Shown here one piece after another: positions 1 to 7,755 of a stretch of DNA of 64,000 bases. The notes under the pieces were generated by a model. The model did no database searches. It had not been told where the DNA came from and worked only from the letters and a program-made list of their open reading frames with translations. Within the stretch, counting starts at the first letter, position 1. Each line of letters begins with the position of its first letter. This DNA comes from Prochlorococcus sp. AG-347-I15 (GTDB taxonomy: Bacteria; Cyanobacteriota; Cyanobacteriia; PCC-6307; Cyanobiaceae). Made by a program: the position numbers and the translations under genes. Location of the stretch: assembly GCA_003281585.1 (NCBI GenBank), contig QCBN01000003.1, positions 1 through 64,000 on the forward strand, given 5' to 3'.

Positions 1-1
1 A

Positions 2-151
2 TCTGTTTTAGAAATGCTTAATAAACTTATTGTTATTAATAGGCTAAATAAAAGTCAAATTCTTCAAATGGTGAATTTAGTTTCAATATCAAATGATATT
101 AAAGATTTAAAGGATAACTTGAAATGGGAAAGTTCTAAATCATTTCATTAA
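2..151 (+). CDS. 3' end of a CDS truncated by the window start (…SVLEMLNKLIVINRLNKSQILQMVNLVSISNDIKDLKDNLKWESSKSFH*)
   Basis: Open reading frame from base 2 to TAA at 149-151; no start visible inside the window that is clearly better. Confidence 0.45.
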   Translation, partial: SVLEMLNKLIVINRLNKSQILQMVNLVSISNDIKDLKDNLKWESSKSFH

Positions 152-271
152 AATATTTAAAATACATAAACTCATTGTTAGATAATTATTAATTCTTGAA
201 ATTTACATAAGAGATACTTAATAGTTAAATTGAACTAATCATGAGTTTTATAAATAATTTATATAAGCTAT

Positions 272-445
272 TCAAATATATTTTTGATAGTAATTTTTCT
301 TGTAAGAAACTTGCTCTTTATTACTATAATTTAGTGTTGTTTTCTTATCTTTGTTAAATGATTTAATTAATATTGTAGAAAGGATTATTATTATTAGTAT
401 TATTAGTAAATCTCCAACAGTAATCCCTCTCTCCTTTAGATTCAT
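272..445 (-). CDS. 57-aa membrane microprotein with a pilin-like N-terminus
   Basis: Read from the reverse complement: MNLKERGITVGDLLIILIIIILSTILIKSFNKDKKTTLNYSNKEQVSYKKNYYQKYI*. Charged leader, one hydrophobic helix, polar tail; below the 60-aa cut of the ORF track. Confidence 0.6.
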   Translation of the reverse strand: MNLKERGITVGDLLIILIIIILSTILIKSFNKDKKTTLNYSNKEQVSYKKNYYQKYI

Positions 446-603
446 GGTAAAACATATATTTTGTTTAAATATAGCCTTTATTATTTAATAAACTAATATT
501 TTTTACAAACGTGCTAAAAAACATATGAAGGAAATATAAAAAAAATATAAAAATATTGAGACTATAATCTTTTAAGTCATATAAAAAAAATAGTTGAATT
601 TAA

Positions 604-786
604 TTGATGGAAGTCAAAAAAATAATTAGTAGTTCTAACACTCCTTATTTTTTCTCTAAAGAAATGATCATCACAAAAATATTACTTAACGAAAATCAAC
701 TCAAATTGACTTATCAAAAACAGTTGATCTCAGATCTAGATAATAAGCACAAGGAATGGTCAAAATCGATTAAGAGTAAATTTTAA
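604..786 (+). CDS. Hypothetical protein, 60 aa
   Basis: ORF track; no recognised domain. Confidence 0.35.
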   Translation: MMEVKKIISSSNTPYFFSKEMIITKILLNENQLKLTYQKQLISDLDNKHKEWSKSIKSKF

Positions 787-935
787 AAGCTTTCGTTGAT
801 TATATTTAAAAGTTTATTTCTTTTAATTGTATTTTTTTCTTCCCAATTAAGTGTTACTTCATCATTAATGATAGGTTTTGCTTCGTAAGCTAGATACCAA
901 AGAATAAATCCGACAGGAAATAATAAAATATGCAT
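783..935 (-). CDS. 50-aa hypothetical protein with N-terminal hydrophobic segment
   Basis: Reverse-complement reading: MHILLFPVGFILWYLAYEAKPIINDEVTLNWEEKNTIKRNKLLNIINESF*. Confidence 0.5.
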   Translation of the reverse strand: MHILLFPVGFILWYLAYEAKPIINDEVTLNWEEKNTIKRNKLLNIINESF

Positions 936-964
936 AGCAAAATTAGTTGACTTAAATCAAATAT

Positions 965-997
965 AGTGCAACACTTATAATGTGCAAGTGTGACACT
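965..997. promoter_or_regulatory. Putative operator pair and -10 box upstream of the RHH gene
   Basis: AGTGCAACACT (965-975) and AGTGTGACACT (987-997), 22 bp apart, with TATAAT at 976-981 between them. Confidence 0.5.
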
Positions 998-1010
998 AAT
1001 TTTTTTAATT

Positions 1011-1376
1011 ATGCCCTCTCCGAGGAAAAGAATTGGTTTTTTGCCAAGCGAAGAAGTGCATGAAATTATTGAAAAATTGTGCACAGCTAATGAGTTTAGT
1101 CAGTCAAAAGTCACGGGTCTATTGGTTGAGGAAGCGTTGAGGTCTCGAGGTGTGCTAAATGAATCGTATCGTCAAAAACAAAATGATAAAGTAGATTTTA
1201 TAAATTTTTCTTTTGATCATGAAACATTTTCTGAAAATAATATATCTCCACTTAATATAGACGAATATGCAGTTAATAAAAAAGTATTATCTGATGATAT
1301 CAAAATGATGCATGAATTTATTGAGTTTAAGTATTTTAAGAAAGTTATGAAGCGAAATAACAACATAATTGAATAA
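1011..1376 (+). CDS. Small ribbon-helix-helix/CopG-like putative DNA-binding protein, about 121 aa
   Basis: MPSPRKRIGFLPSEEVHEIIEKLCTANEFSQSKVTGLLVEEALRSRGV… resembles an RHH core (strand then two helices). Start moved from 990 to the ATG at 1011 because 990 lies inside the operator-like site. Confidence 0.6.
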   Translation: MPSPRKRIGFLPSEEVHEIIEKLCTANEFSQSKVTGLLVEEALRSRGVLNESYRQKQNDKVDFINFSFDHETFSENNISPLNIDEYAVNKKVLSDDIKMMHEFIEFKYFKKVMKRNNNIIE

Positions 1377-1378
1377 AT

Positions 1379-1389
1379 AGTGTCACACT
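1379..1389. promoter_or_regulatory. Third operator-like palindrome just after the RHH stop codon
   Basis: AGTGTCACACT, the exact reverse complement of the 987-997 box. Confidence 0.4.
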
Positions 1390-1503
1390 ATTAACTTTTA
1401 TATGAGAATGCTTTTCAATGGAATTTAGAAATTAAGCAAAGATAAATATTATTGAATATTTCTAATCAACTTCTTAAAGACGGATCCAAAATAAATTGAA
1501 TCT

Positions 1504-1560
1504 TTTAAAATTCAGCGGACTAAATCCTCGTGGAGATATGAACCTTAGCCCGCTTTAAAA
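1504..1560 (-). ncRNA. Candidate structured RNA or hairpin element
   Basis: AGCGGACTAA (1514-1523) and TTAGCCCGCT (1545-1554) form a 10-bp stem (one G·U on the minus strand, A·C on the plus), enclosed by TTTTAAA/TTTAAAA; inner CTC-CAC-GAG hairpin possible. Confidence 0.35.
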
Positions 1561-1644
1561 AAATAGCAATAAAAAAATATAAATACAATAAGTATGTAAA
1601 TTTACTTTTGATTTAAAATTGGAATATAAAAACTCTAAATATAA

Positions 1645-1797
1645 ATGGCATTAAGTGAATTAAATGAAGATACACATGATCAAATATGTGATCTTCTTGA
1701 AAATCTTCAGCAAATAGACAAACTTAAAAATAAAGATATACGAATTTTGCTTGATAAGATAGTTAGAAAATATGGAGGAAAAGTAGTAAATAAATGA
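1645..1797 (+). CDS. 50-aa hypothetical protein
   Basis: MALSELNEDTHDQICDLLENLQQIDKLKNKDIRILLDKIVRKYGGKVVNK*; stop overlaps the next gene's start (ATGA). Confidence 0.55.
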   Translation: MALSELNEDTHDQICDLLENLQQIDKLKNKDIRILLDKIVRKYGGKVVNK

Positions 1798-2183
1798 AAC
1801 GCCTATTAATCCCACTATTAGTTTTGCTTAATTTACCAAGTTTTGTTCATAGCTCCCACATAAATAATCAGAGAGAACTTATAGTCACCTCAGAAAGCAC
1901 TAGGGAATCAATCGAGTTGGCTAAATACCTTAAAAATAATGGTGTAGTTAAATATTCAGCATATTGGTGTCCTAATTGCCTTACTCAAAGTGAATTATTT
2001 GGTAAGCAAGCTTATAGAGAACTTAATGTAGTTGAATGTGCAAGGGATGGCATAAACAGTCAAACTCAATTATGCATTGATAAAAAAATTAAAGGATTTC
2101 CAACATGGGAAATAAATGGAAAACTAATTTTAGGTCTACTTTCACTAAAAGAGTTATCAAAGTTGACTGGATTTAAGAATTAA
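1794..2183 (+). CDS. Exported thioredoxin-like protein, similar to the Trx-like C-terminal domain of cyanobacterial VKOR fusions
   Basis: Signal-peptide-like N-terminus, YWCPNC (CxxC) motif, KGFPTWEINGK…G segment. Confidence 0.65.
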   Translation: MKRLLIPLLVLLNLPSFVHSSHINNQRELIVTSESTRESIELAKYLKNNGVVKYSAYWCPNCLTQSELFGKQAYRELNVVECARDGINSQTQLCIDKKIKGFPTWEINGKLILGLLSLKELSKLTGFKN

Positions 2184-2206
2184 GAAAAATGTAAGATGAT
2201 TAATGG

Positions 2207-2356
2207 CTAGATATTAAAGGTTATTTCTTGAGTAACTTTCATACATTCTCCAGCTGGATAATTAATTACTTTTTTTGATATTAATCCAATACTTATAGCA
2301 ACTATTCCAATACAAAATAGAGCTCTTGATCTTTTGCTTGAGATGAGATACTTCAT
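2207..2356 (-). CDS. 49-aa putative single-TM microprotein
   Basis: MKYLISSKRSRALFCIGIVAISIGLISKKVINYPAGECMKVTQEITFNI* on the minus strand. Confidence 0.45.
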   Translation of the reverse strand: MKYLISSKRSRALFCIGIVAISIGLISKKVINYPAGECMKVTQEITFNI

Positions 2357-2584
2357 TGGGTATTTATTAAGTATTAAACGATAGGGATTTTTAAATTATA
2401 ACGTGGATTTTTTTGTTTAAAATAAAATAACAACTAACCCTAAATCTATAATTTTTTAAAATAAGTTTTAGATATTAGATATCTTGAAAATCCTAAATCA
2501 ATAAATGCTTATATGTCTTTTTTTCAGTGTTTTAGTTAGTATTTGACAGTCTTTTTATAATTAAATTGAGACTATCATTTTTTT

Positions 2585-2716
2585 ATGAAAAATAAAGAAT
2601 TTAATGTGACTCAAGGAATGGCTTTGCTACTTTTGAAGCCATTAAATTTACCAGCAAACTACGTACTAAATCTCATAATTTATATAACTAATCCTAGTAA
2701 CAATATTGGATACTAA
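2585..2716 (+). CDS. 43-aa hypothetical microprotein
   Basis: MKNKEFNVTQGMALLLLKPLNLPANYVLNLIIYITNPSNNIGY*; stop overlaps the convergent gene's stop. Confidence 0.3.
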   Translation: MKNKEFNVTQGMALLLLKPLNLPANYVLNLIIYITNPSNNIGY

Positions 2717-2964
2717 TAGTCTTCCCAAACTGGTTTGGTTCTCCTCCAACCTTGAGCGATTAACTTTCTCCATTCATCTCTAGCTTTATCAACTTTAAGT
2801 TCTTCTCTGGTTGTCATAAGAGGTGGTTCTTTTCCTAAAACACCAAGAATTCTTCCAGAGTCAATAAACATATATTCAAAAAATTTATCTTTATTTTGAT
2901 TATTCTTTGAAAACCTTTTAACCCTTGAACGATTCGAATTTATAAGCCAAAAATTTTCTGTCAA
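2713..2964 (-). CDS. DUF1651-like protein
   Basis: 83 aa; …REELKVDKARDEWRKLIAQGWRRTKPVWEDY, W/GW pattern of DUF1651. Confidence 0.65.
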   Translation of the reverse strand: MTENFWLINSNRSRVKRFSKNNQNKDKFFEYMFIDSGRILGVLGKEPPLMTTREELKVDKARDEWRKLIAQGWRRTKPVWEDY

Positions 2965-2975
2965 TTTTACTTATT

Positions 2976-3263
2976 TTATGTTTTCTCAATTGGAGCCATT
3001 GTTAATCCTTTGCTGAATAGTTGCTCATGATATAGCTCTGCTTGTTCAAGATTACCTCTCCATACCTCTGCAGATCCTGTCTTATCAACTTTGATGGTTA
3101 GATCCCATGCCTTTTGTTCACTCATGTCTGGGATTATTGTTAGAAGACAATTTGCGACATGCTGAAAAGTATTAAAATTGTCATCAAGAACTATAACTCT
3201 TGCTTCTGGATATTTTGCTTTAGATTTTTTTGGATCTAAGACTGTGCCGAGTGAATTAAACAT
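2976..3263 (-). CDS. clpS: ATP-dependent Clp protease adaptor ClpS family
   Basis: VIVLDDNFNTFQHV…AWDLTIKVDKTGSAEVWRGNLEQAELYHEQLFSKGLTMAPIE. Confidence 0.88.
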   Translation of the reverse strand: MFNSLGTVLDPKKSKAKYPEARVIVLDDNFNTFQHVANCLLTIIPDMSEQKAWDLTIKVDKTGSAEVWRGNLEQAELYHEQLFSKGLTMAPIEKT

Positions 3264-3330
3264 TATTGTCTTTAATAGTTTAATTAAATTAAAATTTCAC
3301 CTATGTTATTCAATTGAAAAGTATTTAAAA

Positions 3331-3404
<74 letters not shown>

Positions 3405-3433
3405 ATGGGAATATTGTAAGGCATTGATTGTAC

Positions 3434-3916
3434 TTAATTACCATTTTGAAAATTTATTTGCTTGTGGGCCTCATATATAGCAATTCCGCACGCTACAGAA
3501 AGGTTTAGACTTCTAACACCTTTTTGATCATTGTTTGCAGTCTGTATATTCGGCATAAATATTGATATTAAAAAGTGGCTTTTATCAATAATGTTATCGG
3601 GTAATCCTGAATCTTCTCTCCCAAATAGCAAAATATCATCTTGCTTAAATTTAAAATCCTTCAAATATAATCCATTTTTTTTACTAAAAGAAATTATTCT
3701 TTTTGGTGATTTTGACGCAAAAAATTTTTCAAAATTCTCATACTGATAAACAGTAACTAGAGGCCAATAGTCTAATCCTGCTCTTTTTAAATATTTATCT
3801 TCTAGCTTAAAACCCAAGGGCTCTATAAGATTTAAAGGTATATTAAACGCAGCACATGATCTGGCAATATTACCAGTATTTTGTGGGATTCTAGGTTCAA
3901 AAAGAGCGACTTCCAA
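3434..3916 (-). CDS. trmL: tRNA (cytidine(34)-2'-O)-methyltransferase, SPOUT family
   Basis: VALFEPRIPQNTGNIARSCAAFN…LLFGREDSGLP…RSLNLSVACGIAIYEA. Confidence 0.92.
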   Translation of the reverse strand: MEVALFEPRIPQNTGNIARSCAAFNIPLNLIEPLGFKLEDKYLKRAGLDYWPLVTVYQYENFEKFFASKSPKRIISFSKKNGLYLKDFKFKQDDILLFGREDSGLPDNIIDKSHFLISIFMPNIQTANNDQKGVRSLNLSVACGIAIYEAHKQINFQNGN

Positions 3917-3918
3917 TT

Positions 3919-4479
3919 TTAATTAGGTATTTCAATACTTATTTCATCTATTTTGATTGCTCTGCCGTTTATAGCCAGCCAATTATCTTTTGATATTTTG
4001 GTTATTCTCTTTTGAAGTTCGCCGATTCTTTCAATATATGTATTACCAATTTTATATTCAGAGACCAGACTCCAACCTACTTGTTCTCCAACAATAATTG
4101 TTACGCTTTTTCTTTTCATTAAGAGACTTATAAGTGAATTCATTTTTGTTGACCATTCATTTTGTTCCTTGCCAATACTTTTCATAACGAATCCGCCAAT
4201 AGAATCTATTAATAATGGACCTTCTTCTTTCCTTAATGTACTTAATAGATCTGTCGTTTCTATTAATTTCCAATCTTTTGGTCTTCTTTTTCGATGTAAA
4301 TTAATTTTATCTTGCCATTCTTTATCATCCAAATTGTTTTCAGATAAGGCAACATATGATAAATTTTTTACCTCCTTTGCAAGATGCTCCGCGAATTCAC
4401 TTTTGCCACTCTTTGTCCCCCCTGTAATAAAAACTATATAAGATGAATATTCACTAATACATAAATCCTTGGCATTCAT
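3919..4479 (-). CDS. cobU: Adenosylcobinamide kinase / adenosylcobinamide-phosphate guanylyltransferase
   Basis: FITGGTKSGKSEFAEHLA P-loop, LHRKRRPKDWKLIET, VGEQVGWSLV. Confidence 0.88.
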   Translation of the reverse strand: MNAKDLCISEYSSYIVFITGGTKSGKSEFAEHLAKEVKNLSYVALSENNLDDKEWQDKINLHRKRRPKDWKLIETTDLLSTLRKEEGPLLIDSIGGFVMKSIGKEQNEWSTKMNSLISLLMKRKSVTIIVGEQVGWSLVSEYKIGNTYIERIGELQKRITKISKDNWLAINGRAIKIDEISIEIPN

Positions 4480-4489
4480 AAATTCTCTA

Positions 4490-4804
4490 TTATTTAGAGA
4501 AATACCACCATGTCGCTAAGGGGATAATAGTAGCAGCAATTAACAATCCTATAACTATATAAGTAGCAGTTGAACTTTCTGTATCTTTTGATCTCATGGT
4601 GTTAAAATTTGGATCGACCACAGGGTTGTCGATAGATGAAGGCTGACTTTTTTCGTAATTTATAATGGTCTTCTGTTGTGTAGTACCAAAAAATTTATTT
4701 ATACTAATAATTTCTTTAGCGTATGTAGTCGAGGGAATTAGAAATAATATTAAGCCTGAAATGGTAAGCGTAAATATATATTTATTGATGTTTATTAATT
4801 TCAT
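4490..4804 (-). CDS. Hypothetical protein with signal peptide and C-terminal TM helix
   Basis: Start MKLININKYIFTLTISGLILFLIPSTTYA preferred over the ORF-track start at 4906; TM near C-terminus TYIVIGLLIAATIIPLATWWYFSK. Confidence 0.6.
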   Translation of the reverse strand: MKLININKYIFTLTISGLILFLIPSTTYAKEIISINKFFGTTQQKTIINYEKSQPSSIDNPVVDPNFNTMRSKDTESSTATYIVIGLLIAATIIPLATWWYFSK

Positions 4805-4915
4805 TTTAGAGAGTTTTGATATATTATATATTAAAAACCATATGTTTGAGTAATTTTGAATGTACCAAATAATATAATATTTGCATAATTTAAATAGAAT
4901 AAACATAATTAATAT

Positions 4916-5542
4916 ATGGGATTCAATGGGAAATCTTTAATATTAATCGGTGCAATCCTCTTCATTTTTCAGATAGCAAATTTCGTTTCAATAGAAACAA
5001 TTACTCCTGAGCTTGAAAGAGCACAAGTATTAGCTGCAATAGCTTCATTAATTATTATTTTGATAGGTTTTTTATTTAAACAATTCGAACCTTTAGCTGG
5101 TGAGAAAGCTGATTTAAAGGGAGAAAATAAGTTTTTCTTTGATAAAAACATTCCGGATGAAGTTATTGATGAACTTGCATGGGGTTCTGAAGCGATATTA
5201 ACTTCTACAGCAGCAGCAGCAATATTAATCCACAATGATGGCGTAAATATATTGAGAAGAGGAATTACTTCTAGTAATAACTTTAGTCCTGGCGATACTT
5301 GTTTGAGATCAATAAAAGATATGAAATTGATATCATTAGCAAACACAAAATTTTATCCTGGAAGAGATGAATTTTCTAATTTTTGTCAGAACATACCATC
5401 TATTTTAGTTGTACCAATAAATACGAAGGCTTTTATATTAATTGGAGGTTGGAGTGCAAAATGTTTTACTAAGTCTGATGAAAATTGGATTAATAATTGG
5501 TCAAAGAAAATTAATAATATTTTTTTAAAAAATAATATTTAA
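4916..5542 (+). CDS. CCB2/CCB4-like cofactor assembly of complex C subunit B
   Basis: Two N-terminal TMs then …FFFDKNIPDEVIDELAWGSEAILTSTAAAAILIHNDGVNILRRG…, typical of the cyanobacterial/plastid CCB4 family. Confidence 0.7.
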   Translation: MGFNGKSLILIGAILFIFQIANFVSIETITPELERAQVLAAIASLIIILIGFLFKQFEPLAGEKADLKGENKFFFDKNIPDEVIDELAWGSEAILTSTAAAAILIHNDGVNILRRGITSSNNFSPGDTCLRSIKDMKLISLANTKFYPGRDEFSNFCQNIPSILVVPINTKAFILIGGWSAKCFTKSDENWINNWSKKINNIFLKNNI

Positions 5543-6165
5543 AAATAAATTACTGAACGAACTCTTTTATCCTTTGAACTGAAACTTATTGATTCTGTCT
5601 TAATATTGTAGTATGCATTTTCTGAATTTATTTCATATTTTTTGTCATTATTTTTACCTTTAATTAAATATTGAACAGGATTAAAAAATTCAATTATGTT
5701 ATCTTCACCCAAATTTGCTTTTGGAGATTTTAATATTATATTGTTATTTTCAAATCTTACATTGCCTGTTAATTCGTATTTAGTTTTATTAATATTCCAA
5801 ATTAAATAATCACCATTCAAGATGTCATTTTTATTGAGACTTCTTAATTGAACATTTCCATTAAGTTCTACAATTTCATTATTGTTTGTTAGTTTTGATG
5901 AATCAGAATTAATAACATATCTTATATCTTCACCTTCAAATATATTAATAGTCGTTTTTTTTAAGTTGAAATTTAATTGAATCTTATCGTATGTTGAATT
6001 TGGACTAATAATTGAATATATTTTATCCCCTTTTTCAGAGTAAATTATCATATCTAAATTATCAATTTTTTGCTTTATTTTATTTTCTTCAATTAAATTA
6101 GGAGTACATCCAACAATTAAAATTGGAAATAAGATTATTAACTTAAAGATATTATTCATACTCAA
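5539..6165 (-). CDS. lptC: LptC-like LPS-export lipoprotein
   Basis: Lipobox-like IVGCTPN; repeating beta-strand pattern NGNVQL/TGNVRFENNNIILKSPKA. Confidence 0.7.
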   Translation of the reverse strand: MSMNNIFKLIILFPILIVGCTPNLIEENKIKQKIDNLDMIIYSEKGDKIYSIISPNSTYDKIQLNFNLKKTTINIFEGEDIRYVINSDSSKLTNNNEIVELNGNVQLRSLNKNDILNGDYLIWNINKTKYELTGNVRFENNNIILKSPKANLGEDNIIEFFNPVQYLIKGKNNDKKYEINSENAYYNIKTESISFSSKDKRVRSVIYF

Positions 6166-7687
6166 GTTTATTTATTACAGGTGATGGTTTAGGAAGGTTT
6201 GAGTTCCTTATTAATAGCCCCCACTTTAGTTGTTGATCCCAAGGAACTTCTTTTTTGTATATTGATCCAAGTTGAGAATTTATTTTTGATGATAATTCAG
6301 GCAGCAAAGGTTGTAATAATAATCCTATTATTCGAGTACTCTCCAAAACGTTGTATATGATTTCTTTGACAATAGGTAGATTATCTTTCTCTTTAATTAA
6401 CAACCATGGTTGATTATCATTTAAGTACAAATTTGTGTTAATGGCTAGACTCAGCACCTCATTGGCCGCTAGATCTAATTTGTAGCTATTAAATTTTTCA
6501 TGATAGTTTTCTACTGAAATTTTGGCGAGATGCTCTAATTTATTTTCACACAATATTTTTTCATTATCCGGTACTTTATTATCAAACCATTTTCTCGACA
6601 TAGATGATGTTCTATTAAGCAAATTACCAATTGTATTTGCGAGGTCATTATTGATAATGTCAACAAATCTTTTATCTTGAAAATCTCCATCATTTCCCAG
6701 TGATATATCTTTAATTAAGTACCATCTAACAGGATCATTCCCATATTTAGAAAGTAATAAGTTAGGGTCTAGTACATTTCCTAAACTTTTACCCATCTTT
6801 TGACCCTCCCTAGTGAGGAAACCATGTCCGAAGACTTTTTTCGGGACTTTCATGCCCGCAGAAATTAGCATTGCAGGCCAATAGACAGCATGAAACCTCA
6901 GAATATCTTTCCCGATCAAATGAATGTCAGCAGGCCACCCCCCGTTAATTGATTTTTCCAATAAATTCTCTTTTGTATTAGAACTAATAGCACTTACATA
7001 TCCAAGTAATGCGTCAAACCATACATAGAAGGTATGATTATCATGATCAGGTACTGTGATTCCCCATGAGACATTAGTTCTTGAAATTGAAAAGTCATTT
7101 AAACCTCTAGAAACAAAATTTATAATTTCGTTTTTTCTCTCAACTGGCTCAATGAATGTGGGTTTATTTATTATCTCTTCAATTTGTTTTTGGTATTTCG
7201 AGAGCCTGAAAAAAAGATTCTCCTCATTTTTCCATTCTAGATTTTTTTGATGTATGGGACATTTGTATGTTGCCGAATTCTCTGGATTATCTTTAAATTC
7301 TTCACAACCGACACAATACCAACCTTTCTGTACTCCCATATATATATCTCCTGATTTTTTTACTCTTTCATAAAATTCATTAACAACCAACTCATGATTT
7401 TTGGAGCTTGTCCTTATAAATTTATCGTGGGATATATCCCAATTTTTCCAATTAATATTGAAGATTTCTGAAATTTCATCACAATGTGTTTTTGGTTCAA
7501 TTCCCTTTTCAATTGCTGTTCTTTGTATTTTTAAACCATGTTCATCAACACCTGTAATGAAAATTACCTCTTCACCGACAAGTCTTTTGTACCTTGCAAT
7601 GGAGTCGCAAATTATTGTTGTATATACACTTCCTAAGTGAGGTTTATCATTTACATAATATAAGGGGGTTGTAATGACAAAACTCAT
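6152..7687 (-). CDS. metG: Methionyl-tRNA synthetase
   Basis: TTPLYYVNDKPHLGSVYTT, KMGKSLGN (KMSKS), 511 aa. Confidence 0.98.
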   Translation of the reverse strand: MSFVITTPLYYVNDKPHLGSVYTTIICDSIARYKRLVGEEVIFITGVDEHGLKIQRTAIEKGIEPKTHCDEISEIFNINWKNWDISHDKFIRTSSKNHELVVNEFYERVKKSGDIYMGVQKGWYCVGCEEFKDNPENSATYKCPIHQKNLEWKNEENLFFRLSKYQKQIEEIINKPTFIEPVERKNEIINFVSRGLNDFSISRTNVSWGITVPDHDNHTFYVWFDALLGYVSAISSNTKENLLEKSINGGWPADIHLIGKDILRFHAVYWPAMLISAGMKVPKKVFGHGFLTREGQKMGKSLGNVLDPNLLLSKYGNDPVRWYLIKDISLGNDGDFQDKRFVDIINNDLANTIGNLLNRTSSMSRKWFDNKVPDNEKILCENKLEHLAKISVENYHEKFNSYKLDLAANEVLSLAINTNLYLNDNQPWLLIKEKDNLPIVKEIIYNVLESTRIIGLLLQPLLPELSSKINSQLGSIYKKEVPWDQQLKWGLLIRNSNLPKPSPVINKLEYE

Positions 7688-7755
7688 AAAGCTTTTTTTT
7701 CAATCTTAACAGATATTTTTGCAACTAATATTGGGATATATGTTTCATTTTTTGA

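Noticed and set aside
241-357. 38-aa plus-strand ORF MSFINNLYKLFKYIFDSN…
   Set aside because: Antisense to the better 57-aa minus-strand ORF at 272-445; composition looks like AT-rich noise.
890-1084. 64-aa minus-strand ORF in the track
   Set aside because: Overlaps the RHH gene start, operator boxes and promoter; unlikely coding.
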